A stretch of DNA of 64,000 nt from Sinorhizobium numidicum (GCF_029892045.1 NZ_CP120368.1:2106001-2170000); one strand, 5' to 3'; counted from the stretch's first letter, positions 1 to 8,780 are shown. Numbers and translations: made by a program. The notes: generated by a model from the letters alone, not told the origin.

Positions 1-81
1 GCTTAAACATTAGGCGATTTCTCAACGGATTCGCCCGCTGCCCGACGGCCAAGCGCCACCCAAGACCATCAGGAAGAACGA

Positions 82-990
82 ATGCATTCCTCTGCCAATT
101 TCCGCGGCATCGTCTTCATGTGCCTTGCCATGGTCGCCTTCGCTTGCAACGACGCACTGGTCAAATCCGTGACCGGGGTCATGAATACCGGCCAGATCAT
201 GTTCATACGCGGCCTGTTGACGACGATGATGGTGGTCGTGATCGCGCATCGGTTCGGCGCGCTGCGGCCGGTGCGAACGATCTTGAGGCCGGTCATCATC
301 CTGCGCATCGTGATGGAGGCGCTGGCCTCCATCACCTATATCTCCGCGCTCGGACAGATCCCGCTCGCCAACGCGTCCGCGATCATGCAGGCGCTGCCGC
401 TCGCCGTCACGCTTGGCGCCGCACTCTTCCTTCGGGAGCCGGTCGGCTGGAGACGATGGGCGGCAATCATCGTCGGCTTCCTGGGCGTGCTGATCGTGCT
501 TAGGCCAGGACCGGAAGGTTTCACCCCGGTCGCGCTGACCGTCGTCGCCTGCGTCTTCGTCACGGCGACGCGTGATATCTGCACGCGCCGAATCGGCGGC
601 GAGGTGCCATCGCTCTTCATCACCGTCACGACCGCATTTGTGACGACGTTGGTGGGCGCGGCGCTCATCGTGCCGTTCGGCGGCTGGCAGCCGATATCGT
701 CGACCTCCTTCACGCATATCGCCGGCGCTAGCGTGCTCTTGATGCTCGGTTACCAGACGATCGTGCTCGCGATGCGCGACGGCGATATCTCGGTGATTGC
801 GCCGTTCCGTTACACGAGCCTTCTCTGGTCGATCACTCTCGGAATCGTCTTCTTCGCAGAAACACCGGATCGCTGGATGCTCGCGGGCGTTGCCGTCATC
901 GTCGCCTCCGGGCTTTACACTTTCTATCGCGAAAGCATGCGCAGCCGGCAGAAGGTCGCGCAACGTTCTCTCGCCGGTCCGCTGGAATAG
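82..990 (+). CDS. DMT-superfamily (EamA) transporter
   Basis: A 302-residue inner-membrane protein with about ten hydrophobic segments arranged as two EamA repeats, the usual size and layout of 10-TM drug/metabolite transporters. The first helix starts around residue 8, and the family-typical stretch near ALGQIPLANASAI (about residues 90-102) closes the first repeat. An AGGAAGA ribosome site lies 4-5 bases before the ATG. It is followed after 13 bases by mobA in the same direction, so the genes may be co-transcribed, but the substrate cannot be read from sequence and a link to molybdenum cofactor is not implied. Confidence 0.85.
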   Translation: MHSSANFRGIVFMCLAMVAFACNDALVKSVTGVMNTGQIMFIRGLLTTMMVVVIAHRFGALRPVRTILRPVIILRIVMEALASITYISALGQIPLANASAIMQALPLAVTLGAALFLREPVGWRRWAAIIVGFLGVLIVLRPGPEGFTPVALTVVACVFVTATRDICTRRIGGEVPSLFITVTTAFVTTLVGAALIVPFGGWQPISSTSFTHIAGASVLLMLGYQTIVLAMRDGDISVIAPFRYTSLLWSITLGIVFFAETPDRWMLAGVAVIVASGLYTFYRESMRSRQKVAQRSLAGPLE

Positions 991-1003
991 GGAAAGAACC
1001 TCG

Positions 1004-1666
1004 ATGCCCACGGCACGCGGGACAGATCGACAATGGCGCCCGCCGGCGGTCATCCTCGCTGGCGGCCGCTCCTCGCGTATGGGAAGCCCCAAAGCAGGGC
1101 TCCTGCTCCGTGGCCGGACGATGCTCGACCGCATCATCGAGCGGCTAGAGCCGCAGGTCGAAAGCATCGCGCTCAATCTCAACGCCGATCCCGGAGTTGC
1201 ATTGCCGCCGAACCTCGTCGTGGTCGCCGACACGATGCCTGGTTTTTTCGGCCCGCTTGCCGGCATCCTGACGGCGATGCGCCACGCCGGGCGGACGGCG
1301 CCAGCCGCAAGCCACGTCCTCACCGTGCCAACCGACACGCCGTTTTTTCCGGACAATGTCGCAAGCCGGCTCGTAGACGCAGTTACCTCGGGTGAAGAAA
1401 TTGCCGTTGCATGGTCCGACGGCAAGATGCACCCGCTCTTCGCGCTCTGGCCGGTCGCGCTTGCGGATGACCTGGAGGCGTGGATCCGTACCGACGAAAA
1501 GCTGCGCGTGCGCGCCTTCATTGCACGCCACCGGTCGACGGCGGTAGACTTTCCCTTGAGCGCGACGAAGGCAGGACCGCTCGACCCCTTCTTCAACATC
1601 AACACGCCGGAGCAGCTTCGACAGGCTGAAGAATGGCTGAAACGCCTTGAGGATCACTCACGATGA
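1004..1666 (+). CDS. mobA: Molybdenum cofactor guanylyltransferase MobA
   Basis: Transfers GMP from GTP to molybdopterin to make the guanine-dinucleotide form of the molybdenum cofactor in the cytoplasm. The 220-residue protein has the nucleotidyltransferase signature LAGGRSSRMGSPK at residues 18-30, followed by an FFGPLAGI stretch and a TVPTDTPFF motif expected for the metal-binding Asp. The open frame runs further upstream, but the ATG at 1004 gives normal family length and leaves only 13 bases after the preceding gene. The stop overlaps the start of mobB by four bases (ATGA), indicating translational coupling. Confidence 0.92.
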   Translation: MPTARGTDRQWRPPAVILAGGRSSRMGSPKAGLLLRGRTMLDRIIERLEPQVESIALNLNADPGVALPPNLVVVADTMPGFFGPLAGILTAMRHAGRTAPAASHVLTVPTDTPFFPDNVASRLVDAVTSGEEIAVAWSDGKMHPLFALWPVALADDLEAWIRTDEKLRVRAFIARHRSTAVDFPLSATKAGPLDPFFNINTPEQLRQAEEWLKRLEDHSR

Positions 1667-2175
1667 GCCAACCCAGGACATTCGGCATCGCCGGCTGGAA
1701 GAATTCGGGCAAGACCGGCCTAATGGTTCGTCTCGTCAGCGAAATGACGCGGCGCGGCTATGTCGTCTCGACCGTCAAGCACGCCCACCACGATTTCGAC
1801 ATCGACAAGGTCGGTGCCGACAGTTATCGCCACCGCGAAGCGGGCGCCCATGAGGTGACGATCGTCTCCTCAACGCGCTTTGCGATCATGCACGAATTGC
1901 GCGGCGCGCCGGAACCTTCCTTCGAGGAGATCCTGGCGCGGCTTGCACCTTGCGATCTCATCCTGATCGAAGGCTATAAGCGCGAGCCGATCCCGAAGAT
2001 CGAAGCTCGCCGGCTGGAATCGGCCAATCGCGAGCCCTTGGCGCCGACAGACCCGCACATCGCCGCGATTGCCGCCGATCATCCGGTCACCGACACCGAG
2101 CTTCCCGTGTTCGATCTCGACGACACGGGTGCAATCGCGGATTTTGTGGAGAAGGTTACGGGGCTACGAAGATAG
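1663..2175 (+). CDS. mobB: Molybdopterin-guanine dinucleotide biosynthesis adaptor MobB
   Basis: A 170-residue P-loop GTP-binding protein that assists MobA in molybdenum cofactor maturation. The Walker A motif GWKNSGKT is at residues 11-18. The family-typical KHAHHDFDIDKVGADS stretch follows, then a DLILIEGYK Walker-B-like segment. Length matches the family. It overlaps mobA by four bases and is followed by a strong terminator. Confidence 0.92.
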   Translation: MSQPRTFGIAGWKNSGKTGLMVRLVSEMTRRGYVVSTVKHAHHDFDIDKVGADSYRHREAGAHEVTIVSSTRFAIMHELRGAPEPSFEEILARLAPCDLILIEGYKREPIPKIEARRLESANREPLAPTDPHIAAIAADHPVTDTELPVFDLDDTGAIADFVEKVTGLRR

Positions 2176-2211
2176 CATCTGAAATGGCGTCAATTGGCGC
2201 GCCACAAATAG

Positions 2212-2244
2212 AATCGGGGCCGGTTCACCCGGCCCCGATTTTTT
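2212..2244 (+). terminator. Rho-independent terminator of the mobAB transcript
   Basis: A perfect 12-bp GC-rich stem (2212-2223 with 2229-2240), a 5-base loop and a following T run. It lies between the convergent mobB and OmpA-family genes. The T run is on the plus strand, so it should mainly stop the mobAB message. Confidence 0.9.
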
Positions 2245-2297
2245 ATGGAACAGTGGGAGCCGCGATGGAAACAACGCTGCTCCTGCTGTCCGTTGCC

Positions 2298-4574
2298 TTA
2301 CCGCTGCGCCACCGGGCGCACCAGCGGCGTCACGCGACGAATCGTGACGCGGCGGTTCTCCTGCTCGGCCTCCGGCGTACGCACCTTGAGGAAGCGCTCG
2401 CCATAGCCCTGGGTGACCAGGTTTTCCGCCGGGATTCCATAGGCTTCGGTCAATAGTACAGCCACCGACTCGGCGCGTTGGTCGGAAAGCACCAGGTTCG
2501 ACCGGTCGGAACCGACGGCATCGGTATGGCCTTCGATGAAGAACGTCTCGCCTGGATCCTTGGCGAGGACTTTCTCCATCGCCGCCGCGACGCCACGCAA
2601 GGTCTTGGCCTGAGACATCGAGACTTCAGCACTGCCTGTGGCAAAAGTGATCGTATCGAGGTCGATACGGCGCACCTTATCGCGCAGGCGGGCTGAATTC
2701 CGGACTTCGTCGATCGTATAGACACGCTCGACCTGCTCGACCGGCGGCTCCGACAGGAACTCGTAATAGTCCCGGTCCGGGTCGTCGGCCACATCGACGA
2801 TGTATTCGTCAACCGGTATCGTCAGGCGCATCGGCGGCAGCTCATAGCCGACGTCGACGATCGCCGGACGCCGGTCTTCTTCATACTCCGGCGCATAGAT
2901 CATCACGTATTCGTTGTCGTCCCGATCGACGCGCGTCCGCTGCAGGATGTCGCCGTAACGGTTGTAGATGGTGACGATCCGGTAACCGCCGGGGCGAACG
3001 ATCGTTTCGCGAACGCGGCCGCGTGGCAGCTGATCGTAGAAGGTCTCTTCCGAATCACGCCGCAGACGCGGCCGGTCGTCGCCGCGAACGAAGATCCGGT
3101 CGCCGACACCGAGGATAACTCGGTCATCGACCTCCTCGACAACCTGCACTTCCGTCACATTATTTTCCGTGTTGACGGTCGTGTTGTTGATCACCGTATT
3201 GTTTATCACGATGTTGGTCGTCTCTGGCACGGCAAAGGCCGGAGCTTCCTCGACGCGCTCGCCCTCTTCGCTCAGCGCAGCCTCAATCTTCTGCGGAATT
3301 TCCGCCCTCATCTCAGCCGGAATTTCCGCTTGAGCGGCGGCATCGTCGGTCGGCGGCGCTACCTCTTCTTGGGCGCGCAACTCTTCGCGCTGTTTACGCC
3401 GGGCTTCGCGTGCCCGGTTGCCGCCGACGTTATCGGCGTCCTTGTCGCTGTCGAGGACAGCGGCACCCCTTTCGACCGGAAGCACGACCGTGTCGTCGCT
3501 GGCAGCCGGGTCCTCGGCGATCTTCCGTTTCTCTTCTTCAGTTCGCTCGTCGACGACTTCCGGAGCCCGCTGAGGCTGCTCACCCTCTGCCGTGGCAGGC
3601 TGTTCCGCACCCGGAACGGGCACCTGCTCGCCCTCACCGGTCTGCTCGGTCTCGCCTTCCGGTGTTACCCGAGGCTCGGTTGCCTGCTGACCCTCAGCCG
3701 GGGCACGCGGCTCTTCAGCCTTCTGTTCTTCTTCCTGGCGCTGCTGCTCGGCCTGACGCTTCCTGCGGGGCTTTGCCTGTTGCTCCTCCTCAGTCTGCTG
3801 TTCTTCCGCTTGACGCTGCTGCTCTTCATCGGCGGCACGCTGCTGTTCTTCGGCCTGGCGCTTCTTGCGAGTGGCTCGTTGCTGCTCCTCGGCCTGCTGC
3901 GCTTCCTGTTCAGCGGCGCGCTGCTGCTCTTCTTCGGCTGCGCGCTGCTGCTCAGCCTGGCGCTTCTTGCGAGTGGCCCTCTGCTGCTCTTCGGCTTGCT
4001 GCGGGGCCTCCTCGGCGGCCGGTTGTTGCTCTTCAGCCTGTTGCTGTTTGCGCTTCTTGCGCGCGGGGGCTTGCTGCTCTTCAGCCTGCTGCGGGGCCTC
4101 CTCGGCGGCCGGTTGCTGCTCTTCAGCCTGTTGCTGTTTGCGCTTCTTGCGCGCGGGGGCTTGCTGCTCTTCAGCCTGCTGCGGGGCCCCCTCGGCGGCC
4201 GGTTGCTGCTCTTCAGCCTGTTGCTGTTTGCGCTTCTTGCGCGCGGGGGCTTGCTGCTCTTCAGCCTGCTGCGGGGCCTCTTCGGCGGCCGGTTGCTCTT
4301 CAGCCTGTTGCTGCTTGCGCTTCTTGCGCTCGGGAGGCTGCTGCTCTTCAGCCTGGCGTTGCTGCTCTTCCGCCTGGCCCTGACCTTCCTCTTCGGCCTG
4401 CTGTTTCTTACGCTTCTTGCGCGGCAGCAACTCCTCCGGCGACGGTTCCTCGACGCCTTCCTGAGCGATTTCGAACGGAGCCTTCAGGCTGTCTGCAAGC
4501 GCGGGTTGGCCCGCAAGGGTCGCCGCGAATACCGGCAAGGCCACCGTTGCGAAAAGTTTGTATCGAATGGACAT
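2298..4574 (-). CDS. OmpA-family outer-membrane/peptidoglycan-binding protein with a long K/Q/E repeat region
   Basis: About 758 residues. The start is taken as the ATG at 4574 because an AGGAAG site precedes it and the next residues (MSIRYKLFATVALPVFAATLAG) form a signal peptide ending near AQPALA; the frame continues 61 codons further upstream. After the signal peptide comes a roughly 250-residue region of Lys/Arg, Gln, Glu and Ala repeats with a 30-residue period, likely coiled-coil. A Val/Asn/Thr-rich middle region with WD-free beta-type sequence follows. The C-terminal 110 residues are an OmpA-like peptidoglycan-binding domain (FATGSAEV, EGHTDAVGSDRSN, LSDQRAESV, NRRVTIRR). The domain is known to bind diaminopimelate in peptidoglycan. 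The long charged linker probably spans the periplasm (inference). Confidence 0.85.
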   Translation of the reverse strand: MSIRYKLFATVALPVFAATLAGQPALADSLKAPFEIAQEGVEEPSPEELLPRKKRKKQQAEEEGQGQAEEQQRQAEEQQPPERKKRKQQQAEEQPAAEEAPQQAEEQQAPARKKRKQQQAEEQQPAAEGAPQQAEEQQAPARKKRKQQQAEEQQPAAEEAPQQAEEQQAPARKKRKQQQAEEQQPAAEEAPQQAEEQQRATRKKRQAEQQRAAEEEQQRAAEQEAQQAEEQQRATRKKRQAEEQQRAADEEQQRQAEEQQTEEEQQAKPRRKRQAEQQRQEEEQKAEEPRAPAEGQQATEPRVTPEGETEQTGEGEQVPVPGAEQPATAEGEQPQRAPEVVDERTEEEKRKIAEDPAASDDTVVLPVERGAAVLDSDKDADNVGGNRAREARRKQREELRAQEEVAPPTDDAAAQAEIPAEMRAEIPQKIEAALSEEGERVEEAPAFAVPETTNIVINNTVINNTTVNTENNVTEVQVVEEVDDRVILGVGDRIFVRGDDRPRLRRDSEETFYDQLPRGRVRETIVRPGGYRIVTIYNRYGDILQRTRVDRDDNEYVMIYAPEYEEDRRPAIVDVGYELPPMRLTIPVDEYIVDVADDPDRDYYEFLSEPPVEQVERVYTIDEVRNSARLRDKVRRIDLDTITFATGSAEVSMSQAKTLRGVAAAMEKVLAKDPGETFFIEGHTDAVGSDRSNLVLSDQRAESVAVLLTEAYGIPAENLVTQGYGERFLKVRTPEAEQENRRVTIRRVTPLVRPVAQR
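4001..4330. repeat. 90-bp tandem repeat inside the OmpA-family gene
   Basis: Near-identical units begin at 4001, 4091, 4181 and 4271, each 90 bp (30 codons); the fourth is shortened by one codon-triplet deletion. Each encodes a unit containing KKRKQQQAEEQQ and APQQAEEQQ. Degenerate copies continue on both sides (about 3700-4400). The near identity at DNA level implies recent duplication or gene conversion. Confidence 0.9.
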
Positions 4575-4990
4575 TGTCTTCCTTCCTCTTACTGGAGGTC
4601 CCCGCCGCTGTCGCGCGTCTTGCTCGCTCCGGACTTCCCGATCGAGCGCCACAGCACCTGTAACCTTCCCAGGGGCCTTGATCCGCGGTTCCGACTTTTT
4701 TGTGTCAGTCGAATATTGCAGCCGCAACGCCGCAGCCACGGATCGGTTCCGCTTCAACGCCTATCGGACGCGACATTAACCTCCGCTGAACGGGCCGTTC
4801 ATCTCCCTTGGGACACGGAGGAGCGAGAAAGGCGGACGAGCACCGTTTCCCGGTGCGTGATTCCGCTTTCCTATTGATTTTTTCGGGAAAAGCGTACGAA
4901 TATCGCGGCAACCGGCGGCAAACGACCCCGGTCCTAATTGGCATCCGCGCAAAAGAAAAAACCGGATGTCAGCCAACAGAGAGGATAATC
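4575..4990. other. Intergenic region between divergent genes
   Basis: A 416-bp gap holding the divergent promoters of the OmpA-family gene and the amino-acid binding-protein gene. Open frames here lack ribosome sites and are not convincing. No clear operator was seen. The frame of the downstream gene extends through part of it, but its signal peptide fixes the start at 4991. Confidence 0.5.
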
Positions 4991-5773
4991 ATGCGTATTT
5001 CCAGACGGCTGGCAGCCGCCGCATCGGCTGCCGTTTTCGTGCTCATGGCGAGCACAGCCATGGCGGCCGGCGAAAAAGTCGTTATCGGCACGGAAGGCGC
5101 TTACCCGCCCTTCAACAATCTCGAGGCTGACGGCTCGTTGACGGGCTTTGACATCGACATCGCGAAAGCCCTTTGCGAAGAAATGAAGGTCGAGTGCACT
5201 TTCGTGACGCAGGACTGGGACGGCATCATTCCGGCGCTGATCGCCAAGAAGTTCGACGCTATCATCGCCTCCATGTCGATCACCGAAGAACGAAAGCAAA
5301 AGGTCGACTTCACCGAGAAGTACTATAATACGCCGCCGGCAATCGTCGTGCCGAAGGACTCAACGATCACCGACGCAAGCGAAGCCGCTCTCGCCGGCAA
5401 AACGCTTGGGGCGCAGGGCTCGACCACCCACTCCAATTATGCCGAAGCGCATATGAAGGAGTCGGAACTGAAACTCTACCCGACCGCGGACGAATACAAG
5501 CTCGACCTCGCCAACGGCCGCATCGACGCCGCGATCGACGACGTCGTCGTGCTCTCCGAATGGCTGAAGAGCGAGGATGGCGCCTGCTGCAAGCTGCTCG
5601 GCACGCTGCCGATCGACCCGGTAATCAATGGCGAGGGTGCCGGCATCGCCGTGCGCAAGGGCGACGACGAACTGCGCGAGAAATTCAACAAGGCGATCGA
5701 CGCCATCCGCGCAAGCGGCAAGTACAAGGAAATCAACGAAAAGTACTTCCCGTTCGACGTCTACGGCAGCTAA
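4991..5773 (+). CDS. Amino-acid-type ABC transporter periplasmic binding protein
   Basis: A 260-residue member of the bacterial solute-binding family 3. A signal peptide (MRISRRLAAAASAAVFVLMA, cleavage after AMAA near residue 26) is followed by the family hallmark GTEGAYPPFNN and the GFDIDIAKALCEEM segment. The later region ASMSITEERKQKVDFT is characteristic of lysine/arginine/ornithine/histidine-type binding proteins. The start at 4991 has a GAGAGGATA ribosome site. Two permease genes follow after a hairpin terminator. The ligand is likely a basic amino acid, judged only from the family. Confidence 0.9.
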   Translation: MRISRRLAAAASAAVFVLMASTAMAAGEKVVIGTEGAYPPFNNLEADGSLTGFDIDIAKALCEEMKVECTFVTQDWDGIIPALIAKKFDAIIASMSITEERKQKVDFTEKYYNTPPAIVVPKDSTITDASEAALAGKTLGAQGSTTHSNYAEAHMKESELKLYPTADEYKLDLANGRIDAAIDDVVVLSEWLKSEDGACCKLLGTLPIDPVINGEGAGIAVRKGDDELREKFNKAIDAIRASGKYKEINEKYFPFDVYGS

Positions 5774-5838
5774 TCGCCGCGATTCCTACGCATATGCAGC
5801 GATCATGCCGGGGAAAGCTCGGTTCATGAAAAAAATGC

Positions 5839-5870
5839 AACGGCGGACGGCTTGCCCTTCCGCCGTTTTT
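5839..5870 (+). terminator. Hairpin terminator between binding-protein and permease genes
   Basis: A 9-bp stem (AACGGCGGA at 5839-5847, TCCGCCGTT at 5859-5867) with an 11-base loop and a T run. Its position inside the operon suggests partial termination, a common way to make more binding protein than permease. Confidence 0.8.
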
Positions 5871-5937
5871 GTTTGACAAGAAATCTCGAAAATATGCGTC
5901 ATTGACGCCAAAAAGAACGTTAGGGGAATTTGTTGGC

Positions 5938-6741
5938 ATGAGCGGACTGTTCGCCGGCCTTTTCTCGGCTCTGGCTTGGATCGGGTCGATCATCGATCCG
6001 CTTTGCGGACCGGTCGGAGTGTTCCGTTGGTTCGGTTCCGGTACGCTTCTGGCATGCGGCGACACCGGTTGGGGCGATGAGATCGCCTATGGTTTCCTGG
6101 TGACCGCAAGCCTAGCGCTCGCCACCCTGCCCGTCGGACTTGTCGTCGGCTTCTTCATCGCGCTTGCGAAGCAAGCGGAGGAGCGATCGTTGCGGCTTGC
6201 AGCCAACATCTACACCACGATCTTTCGCGGCTTGCCCGAGCTCCTGACGCTCTTCATCGTCTATTACGGCCTGCAAATTCTCGCGCAGCAATTCCTCGCG
6301 ACGGTTGGCTATGAAGGACCGGTGGAGATCAATGCCTTCGTTGCCGGCATGATTGCACTCGGAGTCGTCTTCTCCGCCTATTGCTCGGAAGTACTGCTAT
6401 CCGCTTTCAAGGCCATTCCCCATGGTCAGTACGAGGCCGGCGACGCCCTCGGTTTTCATCGAGGCAAGACCATGCGGCTCATCATCCTGCCGCAGCTCGT
6501 GCGCATCGCGCTTCCCGGCCTCGGCAATCTCTGGATGGCGCTATTGAAGGATACGGCGCTCGTCTCGGTGGTCGGTCTGCCGGATATTCTCCGCCAGACC
6601 GGCATTGCAGCTCGCGTCACGAAGGAGGCATTCCAGTTCTTCGGCATTGCCTGCCTTCTCTTCCTCGTCCTGGCAATGATTTCGTCGGTTGTCTTCTCGG
6701 CACTCGAACGCTGGACGAAACGCGCGGAGATCCGCCGATGA
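5938..6741 (+). CDS. Polar amino acid ABC transporter permease (HisQ/HisM type)
   Basis: A 267-residue inner-membrane permease. The start is the ATG at 5938 with AGGGGAA upstream; the frame extends 23 codons further back into the terminator. It carries five to six hydrophobic segments, the family pattern FRGLPELLTLFIVYYGLQ and the EAA loop (GQYEAGDALGFHRGKTMRLI) that contacts the ATPase. It overlaps the next permease gene by four bases. Confidence 0.9.
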   Translation: MSGLFAGLFSALAWIGSIIDPLCGPVGVFRWFGSGTLLACGDTGWGDEIAYGFLVTASLALATLPVGLVVGFFIALAKQAEERSLRLAANIYTTIFRGLPELLTLFIVYYGLQILAQQFLATVGYEGPVEINAFVAGMIALGVVFSAYCSEVLLSAFKAIPHGQYEAGDALGFHRGKTMRLIILPQLVRIALPGLGNLWMALLKDTALVSVVGLPDILRQTGIAARVTKEAFQFFGIACLLFLVLAMISSVVFSALERWTKRAEIRR

Positions 6742-7568
6742 GCATTGCCGAAACCATGATTCCGCCGCAGGCCCCGCCACCGGCTCCACCGAAGCCTTAC
6801 ACGCTCTCGCGCTTCCTCGGCAGCGTGATGCTCGGCATCTGGCTGGCGCTTGGCGTTGGCGTTTTCCTGACCGTCGTCAACGGCTGGGACCCGGAGAAAT
6901 TCTCGCGATACGGACCGAGTTTCCTGTCCGGACTAGGCGTGACACTGACGCTCGTCACATCCTCGATCCTCATGGGGGCGGTGCTCTCACTTCCCGTCGC
7001 GCTCGGGCGCATGTCGAAGAACAAGATTTGGTCCTGGCTTGCCTACGCCTACGTCTATTTCTTCCGTGGCACGCCGCTGATCACCCAACTCTTCCTTGTC
7101 TATTACGGCCTCGGCAGCTTCCGTCCCGAGCTGCAGTCGGTTGGGCTGTGGTGGTTCTTCCGCGACGCCTGGAACTGCGCGCTGTTCACCTTCACGCTGA
7201 ACACCGCCGCCTATCAGGCCGAAATCCTGCGCGGGGCGATCGAGAGCGTACCGCGCGGCCAGCACGAGGGCGCGGCCGCCCTCGGCCTGCCGGAGCGTGT
7301 CGCCTTCTTCAAGATCATCCTGCCGCAGGCGATGATCGTGGCGCTGAGGCCCTATGGCAACGAAATCATTCTGATGATCAAGGGATCTGCGATCGTCGCT
7401 ATCGTCACTGTCTTCGACCTCATGGGTGAGACCCGGCGCGCCTTCTCCCGCACCTTCGACTACCAGATGTACGTCTGGGCGGCGGTCCTCTACCTCCTGA
7501 TGGTGGAACTGCTGCGCAATGTCTGGGGCTGGGTCGAAGCTCGGCTGACGCGCCATCTGAAACGCTAG
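6738..7568 (+). CDS. Polar amino acid ABC transporter permease, second subunit
   Basis: A 276-residue permease homologous to its neighbour, with a proline-rich N-terminal tail (APPPAPPKP). It has the family pattern FFRGTPLITQLFLVYYGLG and the EAA loop GQHEGAAALGLPERVAFFKI. It starts at an ATGA overlap with the upstream gene. No ATP-binding subunit is encoded within reach, so the transporter must use an ATPase encoded elsewhere. Confidence 0.9.
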   Translation: MSIAETMIPPQAPPPAPPKPYTLSRFLGSVMLGIWLALGVGVFLTVVNGWDPEKFSRYGPSFLSGLGVTLTLVTSSILMGAVLSLPVALGRMSKNKIWSWLAYAYVYFFRGTPLITQLFLVYYGLGSFRPELQSVGLWWFFRDAWNCALFTFTLNTAAYQAEILRGAIESVPRGQHEGAAALGLPERVAFFKIILPQAMIVALRPYGNEIILMIKGSAIVAIVTVFDLMGETRRAFSRTFDYQMYVWAAVLYLLMVELLRNVWGWVEARLTRHLKR

Positions 7569-7638
7569 CGCGGGATTGTAGCACAAGCCTCTATGCCCCC
7601 GACGCTGGTCCGCGGCAAACTGAATTCCTTGCTGAAGC

Positions 7639-7677
7639 CTTGGCAGCACTCCGCCTTGACGGCTGCCAAGTCTTTGT
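7639..7677 (+). terminator. Probable terminator of the amino-acid ABC operon
   Basis: A 9-bp stem (CTTGGCAGC at 7639-7647, GCTGCCAAG at 7662-7670) with a 14-base loop, followed by TCTTTGTT. The T run is imperfect, so efficiency is uncertain. Confidence 0.6.
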
Positions 7678-7776
7678 TATCTCTAGGTAAATTTCCTGTC
7701 AGTCGGAATTTTAGGACTTGATTAAGGAATCAGGCGCTCCATCATAGAGACCACCTTTGCGAAAAGTGAGGTCCAT

Positions 7777-8043
7777 ATGACGAACGACATGGAACTGCAG
7801 CTCAAGGGTTACGGCCTGACGACGGCCCAGATTCTCTACCGCATGCCCGACCATCCGGCCCTCCTGCAGAGCTATATCTGGCAGCAATACGATATCGCGC
7901 CGGATTTTCCGGAAATGCACAGCTTCCTGAAATTCTGGCAGGAGAAACTGGACGGGCCGTTGCATTCGGTGCGCTATGTGCATCGCAAGCTGATATCGGC
8001 CACGGAGTGGCGGGCTCTCAAGGGAGAGTTGATTCTCCACTGA
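7777..8043 (+). CDS. usg: Usg family protein
   Basis: An 88-residue protein matching the Usg family, first noted upstream of trp genes in Caulobacter and of unknown function. Recognisable stretches are LKGYGLTTAQILYRMPDHP and LLQSYIWQQYDIAPDFPEM near the start, and a basic WRALKGELILH end. An AGTGAGGTCC site precedes the ATG. Here it stands alone, not next to trp genes, and ends 23 bases before the convergent SDR gene. Confidence 0.85.
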   Translation: MTNDMELQLKGYGLTTAQILYRMPDHPALLQSYIWQQYDIAPDFPEMHSFLKFWQEKLDGPLHSVRYVHRKLISATEWRALKGELILH

Positions 8044-8066
8044 GCGCAATGCCTCCGCCGGAAGCG

Positions 8067-8780
8067 TCAGACCGAGCGGGTGATCCCGCCATCGATGCGA
8101 ATATTCTGGCCGGTGATATAGCCGCCCCGTTCGGTCGCAAGCAACGCGATCAGTTCGGCCACCTCCTCGGAAGTGCCGTAGCGCTCCATTGGTATTCGCA
8201 GGCGCCGCTCCTCCGTCTCCGGCAAGCTGTCGATGAAGCCGGGGAGAACATTGTTCATGCGAACGTTGTCCGGTGCGTAGCGGTCGGCAAAGAGCTTGGT
8301 GAAAGCGGCAAGACCCGACCGGAACACGCCCGAGGTCGGAAACAGCGGATCGGGCTCGAACGTCGCATAGGTCGAAATGTTGACGATGCTGCCGGATTTC
8401 TGGCTGACCATGATCGGCGTGACCAGCCGCGTCGGCCTGACGACATTGAGGAAATAGACCTCCATGCCTTTGTGCCAATCCTCGTCGGTGAGTTCCAGTA
8501 CCGGCGCCCGCGGACCGTGTCCGGCCGAGTTGATCAGCGCATCGACCCGGCCCCAGGTGTCGTAAGCGGAATCGACCAAACGCTTCAGATCGTCATTCGA
8601 CTGGTTCGATCCGGTGACGCCGATGCCGCCCAGTTCGCGCGCCAGCGCCTCGCCCTTGCCGGACGAAGAGAGGATCGCCACCCGGTAACCTTCCGCCGCC
8701 ATTCTCCGCGCCGCGATGGCACCCATGCCGGAGCCGCCGGCCGTCACGATCGCTACCTTGTCTTCACTCATTCTTGCCAT
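8067..8780 (-). CDS. Divergent short-chain dehydrogenase/reductase (SDR)
   Basis: A 237-residue Rossmann-fold protein. It has the N-terminal nucleotide motif AGGSGMGAI (classical TGxxxGxG site), the NSAG motif around residue 85, NIST at the first catalytic position and VLPGF after it. The usual catalytic YxxxK is not present: aligning the neighbouring AFTKLFADRYAP block with typical SDRs puts Ser-Gly-Val-Phe-Arg there. It may therefore use another mechanism, act as a non-catalytic binder, or belong to a known divergent SDR subgroup. An alternative start is the ATG at 8771. Substrate unknown. Confidence 0.8.
   Translation of the reverse strand: MARMSEDKVAIVTAGGSGMGAIAARRMAAEGYRVAILSSSGKGEALARELGGIGVTGSNQSNDDLKRLVDSAYDTWGRVDALINSAGHGPRAPVLELTDEDWHKGMEVYFLNVVRPTRLVTPIMVSQKSGSIVNISTYATFEPDPLFPTSGVFRSGLAAFTKLFADRYAPDNVRMNNVLPGFIDSLPETEERRLRIPMERYGTSEEVAELIALLATERGGYITGQNIRIDGGITRSV

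Noticed and set aside
22..1605. 527-residue minus-strand open frame opposite the EamA and mobA genes
   Set aside because: It is antisense to two well-supported genes, rich in Arg/Asp/His from GC-rich antisense codons, and has no recognisable domain.
3998..4330. Regular 90-bp repeats as a possible CRISPR array
   Set aside because: The repeats are contiguous without unique spacers and lie in a coding frame; no cas genes are present.
3330..4877. Leu-rich 515-residue plus-strand open frame opposite the OmpA-family gene
   Set aside because: It is the antisense reading of the K/Q/E repeats, which gives long Leu/Ser runs; no ribosome site and no family.
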